This document shows positions 8,766-18,493 of a stretch of DNA of 64,000 nt, one piece after another. Positions within the stretch are counted from its first letter, which is position 1. Each line of letters starts with the position of its first letter. The DNA comes from Crenobacter intestini (GTDB lineage: Bacteria > Pseudomonadota > Gammaproteobacteria > Burkholderiales > Chromobacteriaceae): NCBI RefSeq assembly GCF_004919095.1, contig NZ_STGJ01000008.1, positions 33,964-97,963 on the forward strand, given 5' to 3'. The notes beneath the pieces are model-generated. The model ran no database searches. It was not told the origin of the DNA and was given only the letters and a program-made list of their open reading frames with translations. A program made the position numbers and the translations under genes.

Positions 8766-10142
8766 ATGGAACTGATCGTCGTCTTACTGGTGCTGGGGCT
8801 GGTCGTCTACGGCATCATCAAGGACTACAACCCGCAGGCGGTACTCGCGCTGGCCGGCATGGCGCTGTTCGCCGTCGCCTACTGGTCCGGCATCCATCCG
8901 ATCCTGCCGGCCGACAAGAGCACCGGCTTTGCGCTGTTCGACCTCTTCGAGGTGTTCAAGGGCATCTTCTCCAAGCGCGCCGCCGCCTTGGGCCTGACCA
9001 TCATGGCGGTCGCCGGTTTCGCGACCTACATGTCGCATATCGGCGCGTCGCAGGCGCTGGTGCGTGCCGCGGTGCGTCCGTTGGCGGGCGTGCGCTCGAG
9101 CTACGTGCTGCTGATGGCGTGCTACCTGATCTCGATCTTCGTCTCGCTGTTCGTCACCTCGGCGACCGGCTTGGGCCTGCTGCTGATGGTCACCATGTAC
9201 CCGGTGATGCGTAACCTCGGCATCAGCCCGGGCGCCGCTGTCGGCGTGATCGCGAGCTCGCAGGCGTTCGAGATCGGGCCGACCATGACCAACGCGATCT
9301 TTGCCGCCGGCCAGTCCGGCCTCGACCCGACCACCTACTTCGTCGACTACCAGGTGTGGCTGGTGGTGCCGATGGTGCTGGTGACCATGCTCCTGCATTA
9401 CGTGTGGCAGCGTCACTGCGACCGCCGTGCCGGCTGGGACCCGGTCGCCCACCGCGGCGACGCGGCGGAACTCGACGAGGTCCGCAGCAGCGAAGTGGAG
9501 GCGCCTGCGCTGTACGGCCTGCTGCCGATGATCCCCTTCGTGCTGATGATGGTGTTTTCCAAGCTGATGATCAGCGACGTGAAGCTCAGCGTGGAAGTGG
9601 CGATGCTGTTGACCGTGTTCGCCGGCATGGCCTGCGAACTGTTGCGCACCCGTTCGCTGCGCGAGTCGCTGTCGGGCTTCGGCAGCTTCCTCGACGGGAT
9701 GGGCAAGGTGTTCGGCCCGGTGGTGGCGCTGATCGTGTGCGCCGAGTTGTTCGCCGAGTCGCTCAAGGCCATCGGTGCGATCAACGCGCTGCTGCATTCG
9801 GCTGATGGCGTCGGACTGGGCGTGACCTTCATGACGCTGGTGCTGGTCGGCCTGATCATGGGCGCGGCGGTGGTGATGGGCTCGGGCAACGCCTCCTTCC
9901 TGAGCTTCGCGACGCTGGCGCCCGAAGTGGCCGCCAAGTTCGGAGTGCCGGCGGTGACCATGCTGCTGCCGATGCAGCTTGCGTCGTCAATCGGGCGCAC
10001 CGTGTCGCCGATCGCGGCGGTGATCATCGCCTGCGCGGGCATCGCCAAGGTCTCTCCGTTCGAGATCGTACGCCGTACCAGCGTGCCGATGGCCGGCGCG
10101 CTCGTGACCGCGCTGTCGCTCAACTACGCCTTCTTCATGTAA
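8766..10142 (+). CDS. dcuC: C4-dicarboxylate carrier of the DcuC family
   Basis: A 458-residue polytopic inner-membrane protein with about twelve hydrophobic segments. It begins MELIVVLLVLGLVVYGIIKDYNPQ and contains FVTSATGLGLLLMVTMYP and ASSQAFEIGPTMTNAIFAA, as in DcuC-type fumarate/succinate transporters. Its place directly after frdABCD supports supply of fumarate or export of succinate during anaerobic respiration. It starts 40 nt past the frd terminator T-run. I see no clear FNR site in that short gap, so its regulation is unclear. A substrate other than C4-dicarboxylates cannot be excluded from sequence alone. Confidence 0.87.
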   Translation: MELIVVLLVLGLVVYGIIKDYNPQAVLALAGMALFAVAYWSGIHPILPADKSTGFALFDLFEVFKGIFSKRAAALGLTIMAVAGFATYMSHIGASQALVRAAVRPLAGVRSSYVLLMACYLISIFVSLFVTSATGLGLLLMVTMYPVMRNLGISPGAAVGVIASSQAFEIGPTMTNAIFAAGQSGLDPTTYFVDYQVWLVVPMVLVTMLLHYVWQRHCDRRAGWDPVAHRGDAAELDEVRSSEVEAPALYGLLPMIPFVLMMVFSKLMISDVKLSVEVAMLLTVFAGMACELLRTRSLRESLSGFGSFLDGMGKVFGPVVALIVCAELFAESLKAIGAINALLHSADGVGLGVTFMTLVLVGLIMGAAVVMGSGNASFLSFATLAPEVAAKFGVPAVTMLLPMQLASSIGRTVSPIAAVIIACAGIAKVSPFEIVRRTSVPMAGALVTALSLNYAFFM

Positions 10143-10148
10143 TCCCCA

Positions 10149-10185
10149 CCGCCGGCGGTAAGCGTGCCGCCGGCGGCCAGTTTTT
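10149..10185 (+). terminator. Probable terminator or attenuator after dcuC
   Basis: Two copies of the self-complementary CCGCCGGCGG (10149-10158 and 10167-10176) can pair across an 8-nt loop, with TTTTT four bases later (10181-10185). The spacing of the T-run is not ideal and it abuts the ribosome binding site of the next gene, so this could be a partial terminator. Confidence 0.5.
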
Positions 10186-10194
10186 GGAGTTGCC

Positions 10195-11325
10195 ATGTTC
10201 TTCAGCCTGCAAGACTACCTCGCCAAGCTCGAACCGATGGTCAACGTCGACTGCGGCAGCCGTACCCCCGAGGGGGTCGCCGCCGTCGCCGATTACGTGA
10301 CCGCGCTGTACCAGCGCATCGGCTACCGGGTGACGCGCCGCCAGTTCTCCGACGCGTGCGGCCCCTGCCTCGAGATCACCAACGCGCCGGATGCGGCGCA
10401 GTACGACGTGATGCTCTCCGGTCACATGGACACCGTGTTCCCGGTCGGCACCGCCGCCGAGCGCCCGCTGCGGGTCGAGGGTGACATGGCGTACGGCCCC
10501 GGCGTCTCCGACATGAAGGCTGGCGTGCTCGCGCTGTGGTACGCGCTGAAAGACCTGCCGCAGGCGGCGGACGGCAGCCTGAAGGTGGTGGTCTGCTACA
10601 ACTGCGACGAAGAGATCGGCTCGCCGTATTCGCGCGACTGGCTGGTCGACACGGCGAAGAAAAGTGCCTGCGTGCTGGTGGCCGAGGCGGCGCGCGCCAA
10701 TGGGCAACTGGTGAAGGCGCGCAAGGGAAACGCCAAGTACCGCATCGCCTTCCACGGCAAGGCCTCGCACGCGGGCAACGCGCTGGCCGAGGGCGTCTCG
10801 GCGATCACCGAGCTTGCCAACTGGACGCTGGCGATCAACCAGATGGTCGACCTTGAAGCCGGCACCACGCTGAACGTGGGGCTAATCAAGGGCGGTACCG
10901 GCGTCAACGTGGTGCCCGACTTTGCCGAGGCGATCGTCGACTTGCGTTTCTGGGACAACGACGCTGCCGAGGGCATCGACGCGCACCTTCGCGCGCTGGC
11001 GGACTCGCCGTTTGTCGCGGGTTGCCGTGTCGAGGTGGAGCGGCAAACCTTCAAGCCGGCGATGCGGCCGAGCGCCGACACCGAGGCGCTGATCGCGCTG
11101 GTCGAGGCCGTGGCTGCCGAGCAGGGGCTGCCGATCGGCTGGCAGGAGGCGGGTGGCGGCTCGGACGCCAACTTTACCGCCGCGGCCGGCGTGCCCTCGC
11201 TCGACGGCTTCGGCCCGCAGGGCGGCGGGTGGCACGCGGCGAGCGAGTTCCTGATGCTCGGGAGCGTCGAGCCGCGCATCCGCCTGCTGCAGGGGGTGCT
11301 TGCCAGGCTCGCCGCGCGCGGTTAA
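10195..11325 (+). CDS. M20-family metallopeptidase (carboxypeptidase G2-like)
   Basis: A 376-residue zinc hydrolase of the M20/M28 clan. The metal and catalytic motifs are visible: SGHMDTVFP, the GPGVSDMKAG block supplying the bridging Asp, CDEEIGSP with the catalytic Glu, VAEAAR, and a late His in WHAASEF. The dimerisation segment HGKASHAGN lies in the middle. These features resemble glutamate carboxypeptidases (carboxypeptidase G2) more than ArgE or DapE, but the real substrate is unknown. It lacks a signal peptide, so a cytoplasmic enzyme is expected. GGAG at 10186-10189 supports the ATG at 10195. It converges with moaC, with only 4 nt between stops. Confidence 0.83.
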   Translation: MFFSLQDYLAKLEPMVNVDCGSRTPEGVAAVADYVTALYQRIGYRVTRRQFSDACGPCLEITNAPDAAQYDVMLSGHMDTVFPVGTAAERPLRVEGDMAYGPGVSDMKAGVLALWYALKDLPQAADGSLKVVVCYNCDEEIGSPYSRDWLVDTAKKSACVLVAEAARANGQLVKARKGNAKYRIAFHGKASHAGNALAEGVSAITELANWTLAINQMVDLEAGTTLNVGLIKGGTGVNVVPDFAEAIVDLRFWDNDAAEGIDAHLRALADSPFVAGCRVEVERQTFKPAMRPSADTEALIALVEAVAAEQGLPIGWQEAGGGSDANFTAAAGVPSLDGFGPQGGGWHAASEFLMLGSVEPRIRLLQGVLARLAARG

Positions 11326-11329
11326 GGCG

Positions 11330-11809
11330 TCAGGGTTCGGCCTGCCAGTGGCCGGACTTGCCGCCCTGTTTTTCCAAGAGACGCAAGCCGTCGATCCGCA
11401 TGCCGCGGTCGACGGCTTTCAGCATGTCGTAGACGGTTAACAGGCCCGCGCTCGCCGCGCTCAAGGCCTCCATCTCGACGCCGGTGCGGCCGACCGTCTC
11501 GCAGGTGACCTCGATATGCAGGCGGTGCGCGTCGGGTTCCGGCGTGAATTCGACGGCGACGCGGGTCAGCGCGATCGGGTGGCACAGCGGGATCAGGTCG
11601 GCGCAGCGCTTGGCGCCCTGGATCGCGGCGATGCGCGCGATGCCGATCACGTCGCCCTTCTTGCTGGTGCCGCCCATCAGGCGCGCAAAGGTGTCGGGCA
11701 GCATGCTGATATGGCCGGTCGCGCGCGCGACGCGCTGCGTCTCGTCCTTGCCGCCGACGTCGACCATATGTGCCTGGCCTGCCGCGTCGAAGTGGGTGAG
11801 TCCGTTCAT
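11330..11809 (-). CDS. moaC: Cyclic pyranopterin monophosphate synthase
   Basis: Second step of molybdenum cofactor biosynthesis: it converts the MoaA product to cyclic pyranopterin monophosphate. It has 159 residues, the normal length. The N-terminal [14 protein letters not shown], the central [18 protein letters not shown] and LCHPI, and [20 protein letters not shown] are diagnostic, including the active-site Lys and Asp region near the end (YDMLKAVDR). It is a lone moa gene here, but modE and modC at the right end of the window also concern molybdate. No anomaly is seen. Confidence 0.96.
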   Translation of the reverse strand: MNGLTHFDAAGQAHMVDVGGKDETQRVARATGHISMLPDTFARLMGGTSKKGDVIGIARIAAIQGAKRCADLIPLCHPIALTRVAVEFTPEPDAHRLHIEVTCETVGRTGVEMEALSAASAGLLTVYDMLKAVDRGMRIDGLRLLEKQGGKSGHWQAEP

Positions 11810-11838
11810 GGTGGGGTCCTTGTTGCGGGACGGGCAAG

Positions 11839-11864
11839 AAAAAGGGCGCCCGCAGCGGGCGCCC
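11839..11864 (-). terminator. Rho-independent terminator downstream of fabI
   Basis: Arms GGGCGCCC (11844-11851 and 11857-11864) form a hairpin with a 5-nt loop. Read on the minus strand it is followed by five T (plus-strand A-run 11839-11843). It lies between fabI and moaC, so the two are separate transcripts. Confidence 0.85.
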
Positions 11865-11889
11865 GGTCGGGCTTGCCGTGCGGCCGGCC

Positions 11890-12675
11890 TTACTCGGGTA
11901 CGTTCAGCGAGTTCACGCTGAAGCCCGCGTCGACGTAGGTGATCTCGCCGGTGATGCCGGAGGAGAGGTCGGACAGCAGGAAGGCGGCGGTGTTGCCGAC
12001 TTCCTCGATGGTCACGTTGCGGCGCAGGCAGTTCTGGCTGGCGGCCATCTTCAGGAGCTGCGAGAAGCCCGAGATGCCGGCGGCGGCCAGCGTCTTGATC
12101 GGGCCGGCCGAGATGCCGTTCACGCGGATGCCGTCACGGCCGAGGCTGGCGGCCATGAAGCGCACTGCAGCCTCCAGGCTGGCCTTGGCCAAGCCCATCA
12201 CGTTGTAGTTCGGGATGGCACGCACCGCGCCCAGGTAGGACAGGGTGAGCAGCGCGCCGTTGCGGCCCTGCATCATCGGGCGCGCGGCCTTGGCCAGCGC
12301 CGGGAAGCTGTACGCGGATACGTCGTGCGCGGTGTGGAACGCTTCGCGGCTGAGCGCGTCGAGGAAGTCGCCCTCGAGCGCCTCGCGCGGCGCGAACGCG
12401 ATCGCGTGCACCAGGCCATCTAGGCCGTCCCATTCCTTGCCCAATTCGGCGAACAGCTGGTTGATCTCTTCGTCGTTCTGCACGTCGCAACGGTAGACCA
12501 GCTTGGAGCCGAAGTCGGCGGCCATGTCGCGGACGCGGTCTTCGAGCTTGTCGACCACGTAGGTGAACGCGAGCTCGGCGCCCTGGCGGTGGCATGCCTG
12601 CGCGATGCCGTAGGCGATCGAGCGGTTCGAGATCATGCCGGTAATCAGAATCTTTTTGCCTTGCAGGAAACCCAT
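11890..12675 (-). CDS. fabI: Enoyl-ACP reductase (NADH)
   Basis: Reduces the trans-2 double bond of enoyl-ACP in the last step of each fatty-acid elongation cycle; it is the target of triclosan in relatives. It has 261 residues (E. coli 262). The N-terminal [15 protein letters not shown] binds NAD. The catalytic set is Tyr147, Tyr157 and Lys164 in [21 protein letters not shown], the FabI spacing. The C-terminus ends with the [11 protein letters not shown] strand. The start ATG (12675) is preceded by GGACTCC. It lies 57 nt after the sulP stop with its own -10 element, and ends before a terminator. Confidence 0.97.
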   Translation of the reverse strand: MGFLQGKKILITGMISNRSIAYGIAQACHRQGAELAFTYVVDKLEDRVRDMAADFGSKLVYRCDVQNDEEINQLFAELGKEWDGLDGLVHAIAFAPREALEGDFLDALSREAFHTAHDVSAYSFPALAKAARPMMQGRNGALLTLSYLGAVRAIPNYNVMGLAKASLEAAVRFMAASLGRDGIRVNGISAGPIKTLAAAGISGFSQLLKMAASQNCLRRNVTIEEVGNTAAFLLSDLSSGITGEITYVDAGFSVNSLNVPE

Positions 12676-12707
12676 TGTTGGAGTCCTTTTGCTTGAAACA
12701 GTCGCGC

Positions 12708-12713
12708 ATTATA
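12708..12713 (-). promoter_or_regulatory. -10 element of the fabI promoter
   Basis: The minus strand reads GGGTATAATGCG, a perfect TATAAT hexamer about 33 nt upstream of the fabI start. No good -35 is visible at 17 bp, so an activator or the upstream GC-rich context may be needed. Confidence 0.6.
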
Positions 12714-12732
12714 CCCGATGTGGCCGCGCCGC

Positions 12733-14463
12733 CTAACTGTCTGACAATGTCATTGCTGTTTTGTCCTGTCCGGTACACGCCTTGAGCGCCTGCTTGACGG
12801 TCGGAAACAGCCGGTCTTCCTGTGCCCAGAACTGTGACAGGTGTGCCGCCTGCCACTGCAACAGCTCGGTGCGCCGCCCGGCGATCACCAGGCGGATGCC
12901 CTGCGCGTCGAGACGCTGCGCCACTTCGTCGAGGGTGTAGCGGCCGGTCGCGTCCAGCCTAGAGACAGGCATCATGTCGAGGATCACGGTGCTCAGGCCC
13001 GGCCGGCTGTGGCAGGCAGCGAGCAGCCGGTGGCTGAAGGTCGGTGCGTTGAAGAAGACCAGCGGCGCGTTGAAGCGGTAGATCAGCACGCCCGGGGTCT
13101 GCCGCGCGTCCGGGTGGCGGCCGGTGTCGTGAAAGCCGGGCACGCCGTCGATCTGGCCGAGGACTTCGTCCTCGGGGCGCGCCATCGCGTGGATGAAACG
13201 CAACAGAGACAACGCGAGCGCGACGGCGATCCCTTCGAGCACACCGGTGCCAAGCACGCCGGCGGTGGTGGCGAGCGATAGCCACATCTCGTGGCGGCTG
13301 AGGCGGCCGAGCTCGCGCACCCCGCGCGTGTCGAGTAGCGACAGTGCGGCGTCGACCAGGATCACTGCCAGCGCGACGGTCGGCACCAGCGCAAGCAGCG
13401 GGGTGAGCGAGATCAGGCAGAGCGCGACCCACAGTGCGGCGACGATCGAGGTCATCTGGGTACGCGCACCGGCGTGTTCGGCGACCGCGGTGCGTGAGTC
13501 GGCCGCGCTGACGGCGAAGCTGCCGGACAGGGCTGAGGCGATATTGGCGGCGCCCAGCGCGCGCAATTCAAGGTCGGCGTCGACTTCGTAGCCGCCACGT
13601 GCGGCAAAGCTGCGCGCGATGACGATCGCGTTGCAGTAGCTGATCAGCGCGACACCGCCGGCGGCCGAGGCAAGCTTGCCAAGTTCGAGGCCGGGAACGA
13701 CGGCGAGGTCCAGCCTGAGTGTGGGCAGGCCGGCGGCCACCTCGCCCAGCGTCTTGACGCCCAGCGCTTCGAGGCCGGCGAAACGGGTGGCCAGGGTCGC
13801 GCCGATCAGCGCGAGCAAGGCGGCGGGCAGCCTGGGAGCATGTCTTGCGGTCAGCCTGAGCAGGGCGAAGGTCGCAAGGGCGAGCAGCAAGGTCGGCAGG
13901 TTGGCATGCCCGAGCCCGCGCGTTAGTTCAGAGACGCGGTGCAGGGCATCGTGCGCGCTAAGCTCGATGCCGATGAGGCAGCCGCCTTGCCCGAGCAGGA
14001 TGTTCAGCGCGACGCCGTTGAGGAAACCCAGCAGGATGGGGCGGGACAGGAAGTCGGCCAGCGCGCCCAGGTGCAGGCGGCTCGCGCCGATCAGGAGTAG
14101 GCCCGCGAACAGCGAGAGCAGCGCCGAGAGTGCGAGGCGGGTGTCGGCGTCGACCGCACCGAGCGTGGCGAGGGTGCCGGCGACCATCGCGCAGGTCGCC
14201 GCGTCCGGGCCGACCACCAACTGGCGCGAGGTGCCGAACAGCGCGTACGCGATGAGCGGCAGCAGCGACGCGTACAGACCCAGTGCCGGCGAGAAGCCGG
14301 CCAGTTGCGCGTAGGCGACGCCGACCGGTATCGCGACCGCGGCCACCGCGCTGCCGGCCCGCACGTCGGCGGCCAGGTCGGCGCGCCGGTATGCGAGGAG
14401 GGCGGCGGCGCCCGGCATCAGGCGGCGCAGCAGGTTCGGGGTGGATGGGTGCGGGCTGGGCAT
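12733..14463 (-). CDS. SulP-family anion transporter with STAS domain
   Basis: An inner-membrane transporter of the SLC26/SulP family (sulfate, bicarbonate or dicarboxylate in known members). A ~390-residue membrane domain contains [23 protein letters not shown], the family signature, and [12 protein letters not shown]. It is followed by a STAS domain of about 110 residues. The usual STAS phosphorylation-loop motif is altered: the segment reads [14 protein letters not shown]. The substrate cannot be told from sequence. The start is uncertain. ATG 14463 is used here because the likely promoter (-10 at 14493-14498) would place an upstream TTG start (14493) before the RNA start. The ribosome binding site is weak for either. 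The gene is divergent from trxA. Confidence 0.85.
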   Translation of the reverse strand: MPSPHPSTPNLLRRLMPGAAALLAYRRADLAADVRAGSAVAAVAIPVGVAYAQLAGFSPALGLYASLLPLIAYALFGTSRQLVVGPDAATCAMVAGTLATLGAVDADTRLALSALLSLFAGLLLIGASRLHLGALADFLSRPILLGFLNGVALNILLGQGGCLIGIELSAHDALHRVSELTRGLGHANLPTLLLALATFALLRLTARHAPRLPAALLALIGATLATRFAGLEALGVKTLGEVAAGLPTLRLDLAVVPGLELGKLASAAGGVALISYCNAIVIARSFAARGGYEVDADLELRALGAANIASALSGSFAVSAADSRTAVAEHAGARTQMTSIVAALWVALCLISLTPLLALVPTVALAVILVDAALSLLDTRGVRELGRLSRHEMWLSLATTAGVLGTGVLEGIAVALALSLLRFIHAMARPEDEVLGQIDGVPGFHDTGRHPDARQTPGVLIYRFNAPLVFFNAPTFSHRLLAACHSRPGLSTVILDMMPVSRLDATGRYTLDEVAQRLDAQGIRLVIAGRRTELLQWQAAHLSQFWAQEDRLFPTVKQALKACTGQDKTAMTLSDS

Positions 14464-14492
14464 GGGTTGGGCAGGAGTCGGTGCAGACTCCA

Positions 14493-14520
14493 ACTATACG
14501 CCTGGTAATATCTTTGTCAT
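14493..14520 (-). promoter_or_regulatory. Sigma-70-type promoter of the SulP gene
   Basis: On the minus strand ATGACA (14515-14520) and TATAGT (14493-14498) are separated by 16 bp, each one mismatch from consensus. The predicted RNA start is about 14486, close to the coding start. Confidence 0.5.
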
Positions 14521-14540
14521 GCCAAGAGGCGCGCGCCGTC

Positions 14541-14570
14541 TTGCTGCGGATTTGGCGGCTTTGCTACCAT
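14541..14570 (+). promoter_or_regulatory. Candidate trxA promoter
   Basis: TTGCTG (14541-14546) and an extended -10 (TGC-TACCAT, hexamer 14565-14570) with an 18-bp spacer lie about 45 nt upstream of trxA. The match is moderate. Confidence 0.4.
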
Positions 14571-14614
14571 GCGTGTTTCGAGCACAACAGCGCACGCTTC
14601 TTCCAGAGGACACT

Positions 14615-14941
14615 ATGAGCGATCTTATCCAGCACGTCAGCGACGAATCCTTCGAGCAGGAGGTCCTGAAAGCCCAGGGCCCGGTACTGGTCGACTACTG
14701 GGCAGAATGGTGCGGCCCGTGCAAGATGATCGCTCCCATCCTCGACGACGTCGCCGGCGAATACGCCGGCCGCCTGAAGGTGGTCAAGCTCAATATCGAC
14801 CAGAACGAGCAGACCCCGCCCAAGTTCGGCATCCGCGGCATCCCGACCCTGATGCTGTTCAAGGACGGCAACGTGGTCGCGACCAAGGTGGGCGCCCTGG
14901 CCAAGGGCCAGTTGACCGCGTTCATTGACAGCCACATCTGA
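14615..14941 (+). CDS. trxA: Thioredoxin 1
   Basis: Cytosolic dithiol reductant for ribonucleotide reductase, methionine sulfoxide reductase and general disulfide reduction. It has 108 residues, as in E. coli. The active site [10 protein letters not shown] lies near 29-38, the cis-Pro segment [11 protein letters not shown] near 70-80, and the C-terminal helix ends [18 protein letters not shown] at 14603-14610 supports ATG 14615. rho follows after 135 nt, a frequent bacterial arrangement (trxA-rho). Confidence 0.96.
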   Translation: MSDLIQHVSDESFEQEVLKAQGPVLVDYWAEWCGPCKMIAPILDDVAGEYAGRLKVVKLNIDQNEQTPPKFGIRGIPTLMLFKDGNVVATKVGALAKGQLTAFIDSHI

Positions 14942-14971
14942 TCGCGTCTATCCTTCCCTGAGTTTTCAAGC

Positions 14972-14995
14972 ACGGGTGGCGTTTCCGCCGCCCGT
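14972..14995 (+). terminator. Hairpin between trxA and rho
   Basis: A 10-bp stem with one G-U pair (ACGGGTGGCG and CGCCGCCCGT around TTTC) is followed by a pyrimidine-rich stretch (CCTCCTGTTTC) rather than a clean T-run. It could be a leaky trxA terminator or part of the rho leader, where Rho commonly limits its own synthesis. Confidence 0.45.
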
Positions 14996-15076
14996 CCTCC
15001 TGTTTCATTCCTCACTCGTAGACTTCAGAAGCCCGTTCGCGGCTTCGTTTCGACAATGAGTCGACTTACGGCTGCC

Positions 15077-16333
15077 ATGCATCTATCCGACCTCAAACAC
15101 CTTCATGTCACCCAGCTGGTTGAAATGGCGATCGCCAATGAAATTGACGGCGCCAACCGGCTGCGCAAGCAGGACCTGATCTTCGCCCTGCTGAAAAACC
15201 AGGCCAAACGCGGCGAAAGCATTTACGGCGACGGTACCCTCGAAGTGCTGCCGGACGGCTTCGGCTTCCTGCGCAGCCCCGACACCTCGTACCTGGCCGG
15301 TCCCGACGACATCTACGTCAGCCCCAGCCAGATCCGCCGCTTCAACCTGCACACCGGGGACAGCATCGAGGGCGAGATCCGCACGCCGAAGGACGGCGAG
15401 CGCTACTTCGCGCTGGTGAAGGTCGACCGCGTCAACGGCGAGCCGCCGGAGAACTCCAAGCACAAGATCCTGTTCGAGAACCTGACGCCGCTGTTCCCGA
15501 CCGAACAGTTCAAGCTCGAACGCGATATCCGCGCCGAAGAGAACATCACCGGCCGCATCATCGACCTGGTCGCGCCGATCGGCAAAGGCCAGCGCGCGCT
15601 GTTGGTCGCGCCGCCGAAGTCGGGCAAGACGGTGATGCTGCAGCACCTCGCGCACGCGATCACCGCCAACCACCCCGAAGCGGTGCTGATCGTGCTGCTG
15701 ATCGACGAGCGTCCGGAAGAAGTGACCGAGATGCAGCGCTCGGTGAAGGGCGAAGTGGTCAGCTCGACCTTCGACGAGCCGGCGACCCGTCACGTGCAGG
15801 TCGCCGATATGGTGATCGAGAAGGCCAAGCGTCTGGTCGAGCACAAGAAGGACGTGGTGATCCTGCTGGATTCGATCACGCGTCTGGCGCGTGCGTACAA
15901 CACCGTGATCCCGTCCTCGGGCAAGGTGCTGACCGGCGGTGTCGACGCCAACGCGCTGCAGCGTCCGAAGCGCTTCTTCGGTGCCGCGCGCAACGTCGAA
16001 GAGGGCGGCAGCCTGACCATCATCGGCACCGCGCTGGTCGACACCGGCAGCCGCATGGACGACGTGATCTACGAGGAATTCAAGGGTACCGGCAACTGCG
16101 AGATCCACCTGGACCGCAAGATGGCCGAGAAGCGCATCTTCCCGGCGATCAACATCAACCGCTCGGGCACCCGCCGCGAAGAGTTGCTGATCCCGCCGGA
16201 ACAGTTGCAGCGCATCTGGGTGCTCAGGAAGCTGCTCTACCCGATGGACGACATCGAGGCGATGGAGTTCCTGCAGGACAAGGTGCGTGCGACCAAGTCG
16301 AACCAGCAGTTCTTCGACTCGATGCGTCGCTAA
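15077..16333 (+). CDS. rho: Transcription termination factor Rho
   Basis: Hexameric RNA-dependent ATPase that ends untranslated transcripts. From ATG 15077 it has 418 residues, the standard short form without an inserted N-terminal domain. The N-terminal RNA-binding region has [18 protein letters not shown]. The ATPase core has Walker A APPKSGKT, then Walker [17 protein letters not shown], the Q-loop GGVDANAL and the R-loop region. Frames exist seven codons upstream (ATG 15056), but homologues begin at MHLSDLK, so I chose 15077. Neither start has a clear Shine-Dalgarno sequence. A strong terminator follows. Confidence 0.96.
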   Translation: MHLSDLKHLHVTQLVEMAIANEIDGANRLRKQDLIFALLKNQAKRGESIYGDGTLEVLPDGFGFLRSPDTSYLAGPDDIYVSPSQIRRFNLHTGDSIEGEIRTPKDGERYFALVKVDRVNGEPPENSKHKILFENLTPLFPTEQFKLERDIRAEENITGRIIDLVAPIGKGQRALLVAPPKSGKTVMLQHLAHAITANHPEAVLIVLLIDERPEEVTEMQRSVKGEVVSSTFDEPATRHVQVADMVIEKAKRLVEHKKDVVILLDSITRLARAYNTVIPSSGKVLTGGVDANALQRPKRFFGAARNVEEGGSLTIIGTALVDTGSRMDDVIYEEFKGTGNCEIHLDRKMAEKRIFPAININRSGTRREELLIPPEQLQRIWVLRKLLYPMDDIEAMEFLQDKVRATKSNQQFFDSMRR

Positions 16334-16350
16334 AACGCCCCACAAGAAAA

Positions 16351-16376
16351 GGGAGGCCAGCGGCCTCCCTTTTTTT
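16351..16376. terminator. Bidirectional terminator between rho and puuC
   Basis: The stem GGGAGGCC-AGC-GGCCTCCC is followed by seven T on the plus strand and preceded by AGAAAA, so it can end rho and, on the other strand, the convergent puuC transcript. Confidence 0.9.
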
Positions 16377-16390
16377 ATTGGCCGGCCCGC

Positions 16391-17881
16391 TCAGGCCAGC
16401 TTGATCAGCGTGCTCTTGAGCTCGGTGTACTTCTCCAGCGCGTGCAGCGACTTGTCGCGCCCGTTGCCCGACTGCTTGAAGCCGCCGAACGGGAAGTTCA
16501 TGTCGCCGCCCTCGTCGTAGCAGTTCACCCACACCGTGCCCGCGCGCAGGCGGCGCGACACCTGGTGCGCGGTGGTGAGGTTGGACGTCCACACCGCGGC
16601 GGCGAGGCCGTACTCGCTGTCGTTGGCGATGGCGACCGCCTCGTCGACGGTGTCAAAGGTGATGATGGACAACACCGGCCCGAAGATCTCCTCGCGGCAG
16701 ATGGAAAGGTCGGCGCGCGGGCAGTCGAACGCGGTCGGCTCGATGAAGAGGCCGGTGTCGGTGTGCGCGGCCTTGCCGCCGGTCACCAGTTGTGCGCCCT
16801 CGGCCAAGCCCTTCTCGATGTAGCCGAGCACTTTGTCGTACTGGATGCGGTCGACGATCGCGCCCATCGAGGTGTCCGGGTCGAGCGGGTTGCCCGGCTG
16901 CCAGCCCTGGGCGGCTTCGCGGAACGCGGCGAGGAACGCGTCCTTCACTTCACGCTGCACCAGTACGCGCGAGCCGGCGGTGCACATCTCGCCCATGTTG
17001 TAGAAGATCGCGGCGGCGGCGGTGCGCGCGGCCTTCCTGATGTCCGGGCAGTCTGCGAGGACGATGTTGGGCGACTTGCCGCCCAGCTCCAGCCACACGC
17101 GCTTGAGGTTGGATTCGGCGGCGTAGCCGGCGATCAGCTTGCCGACCCCGGTCGAGCCGGTGAACGCGATGCAGTCGATGTCCATGTGCTGTGCAAGCAT
17201 GCGGCCGACGTCGCCGGCGCCGGGCAGCACCTGGAAGATGCCGGCGGGGATGCCGGCTTCGCGGGCGAGCGCGCCCAGCCGGATCGCGGTCAGCGGCGAC
17301 TTCTCGGACGGCTTGACGATCACCGCGTTGCCGGCGGCCAGCGCCGGGCCGAATTTCCAGCTCGCCATCAGGATGGGGAAGTTCCACGGCACCACCGCGG
17401 CGACCACGCCGACCGCCTCGCGGGTGACGAGGCCGACCAGCTTGGGGTCGACCGGCGCGACTTCGCCGCCGATCTTGTCGATCGCCTCGGCGAACCATTC
17501 GACGCAGTACGCGGCACCGGCGACGTCGACGCTCTGGGTGTCCGAGATCGGCTTGCCGGCGTCCAGCGTTTCCAGCAGCGACAATTCGTCCGCGTGTTCG
17601 CGGATCAGCGCGGCGAAACGCTTGAGGATGCGGCCGCGCGCAAGCGGGGCGAGGCCCGACCATTCACCCGACTCGAACGCCTGTCGCGCGCACGCAACAG
17701 CGGTGTCGACTTCGGGCTGTCCGCACCAGGAAATCCGGGCGAGTTCCTGTCCGTTGGCCGGGTTGACGCAGGGGAAGGTCCTGCCGTCGGCGCTGGCGGT
17801 GTACTCGCCCTTGATGAAGGCGCGGCCTTCGATGGCCAGCTGTGCGGCCATCTCTTGCCATGCTTGCAGGGTGCGGCTCAT
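16391..17881 (-). CDS. puuC: Aldehyde dehydrogenase, likely gamma-glutamyl-gamma-aminobutyraldehyde dehydrogenase
   Basis: An NAD(P)-dependent aldehyde dehydrogenase of 496 residues. The cofactor motif is FTGSTGVGK, the general base Glu265 lies in LELGGKSPN, and the catalytic nucleophile is Cys300 in GEMCTAGSR. Its length, its FPFGGFKQSGNGRDKSLHALEKYTELK end and its neighbours match PuuC/KauB, which oxidises gamma-glutamyl-gamma-aminobutyraldehyde (or 3-aminopropanal or GABA-aldehyde). It follows puuR on the same strand by about 45 nt, so both probably share the puuR promoter and respond to polyamines. A broader-specificity aldehyde dehydrogenase cannot be excluded. Confidence 0.88.
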   Translation of the reverse strand: MSRTLQAWQEMAAQLAIEGRAFIKGEYTASADGRTFPCVNPANGQELARISWCGQPEVDTAVACARQAFESGEWSGLAPLARGRILKRFAALIREHADELSLLETLDAGKPISDTQSVDVAGAAYCVEWFAEAIDKIGGEVAPVDPKLVGLVTREAVGVVAAVVPWNFPILMASWKFGPALAAGNAVIVKPSEKSPLTAIRLGALAREAGIPAGIFQVLPGAGDVGRMLAQHMDIDCIAFTGSTGVGKLIAGYAAESNLKRVWLELGGKSPNIVLADCPDIRKAARTAAAAIFYNMGEMCTAGSRVLVQREVKDAFLAAFREAAQGWQPGNPLDPDTSMGAIVDRIQYDKVLGYIEKGLAEGAQLVTGGKAAHTDTGLFIEPTAFDCPRADLSICREEIFGPVLSIITFDTVDEAVAIANDSEYGLAAAVWTSNLTTAHQVSRRLRAGTVWVNCYDEGGDMNFPFGGFKQSGNGRDKSLHALEKYTELKSTLIKLA

Positions 17882-17926
17882 GGTGTGCTCCTTTTGGCGG
17901 CCGCTCGTGGCGGCCTGTTGTGTCGT

Positions 17927-18472
17927 TCAGAATGTCGGTGGCGAGCTTGCGCTGACGATCTCGCAGGGCGCGTCGCCCAGGTTGCGGAAACGGTGGGGCA
18001 GGCGGCTGTCGAAGTAGTAGGCGTCGCCGGGGCCGAGGGTGCGCACTTCGCTGCCGACGGTCAGCTCGACTTCTCCGCTGATCACGACGCCGCCCTCCTG
18101 GCCCTCGTGCTCGAGCATGTCAGGCCCGGTGTCGGCGCCCGGCAGGTAACGCTCCTTGAGGATCGCCAAGTCGCGCCGCTCGTGCGCGGTGCCCACCAGC
18201 AACAGTTCGATTTCTTCGTTGCCGAGGTTGGGCAGCTCGCCTGCCTGGTAGAACACCGTCGGTTGCTTGGGTTCGGCGTCGAAGGTGAAGAAATCGGCCA
18301 GCGTCATCGGCAGCCCTTCGAGGACCTTTTTCAGCGAACTGATCGACGGGCTGACGCGGTTCTGCTCGATCAGCGAGATCGTCCCGTTGGTCACCCCGGC
18401 CCGTTTGGCCAGTTCGCGCTGCGAGAGGTTCATGTTCTCGCGCACCATCCTCAGTCTTGCCCCGATATCCAT
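17927..18472 (-). CDS. puuR: PuuR-like XRE/cupin transcriptional regulator
   Basis: A 181-residue cytoplasmic regulator. The N-terminal helix-turn-helix (about 5-60) contains NLSQRELAKRAGVTNGTISLIEQNRVSPSI. The C-terminal cupin (about 105-178) includes a DMLEHEGQEGGVVISGEVEL strand pair and ends in the DAYYFDSRLPHRFRN barrel. This architecture matches PuuR, the putrescine-responsive repressor. It is divergent from ald-puuDA-spuC and upstream of puuC, so it probably controls both sides from the 18473-18688 gap. A -35/-10 pair overlapped by an inverted repeat suggests autoregulation. Confidence 0.85.
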   Translation of the reverse strand: MDIGARLRMVRENMNLSQRELAKRAGVTNGTISLIEQNRVSPSISSLKKVLEGLPMTLADFFTFDAEPKQPTVFYQAGELPNLGNEEIELLLVGTAHERRDLAILKERYLPGADTGPDMLEHEGQEGGVVISGEVELTVGSEVRTLGPGDAYYFDSRLPHRFRNLGDAPCEIVSASSPPTF

Positions 18473-18493
18473 GCTTAGTTCTGCCTCCTGTGG

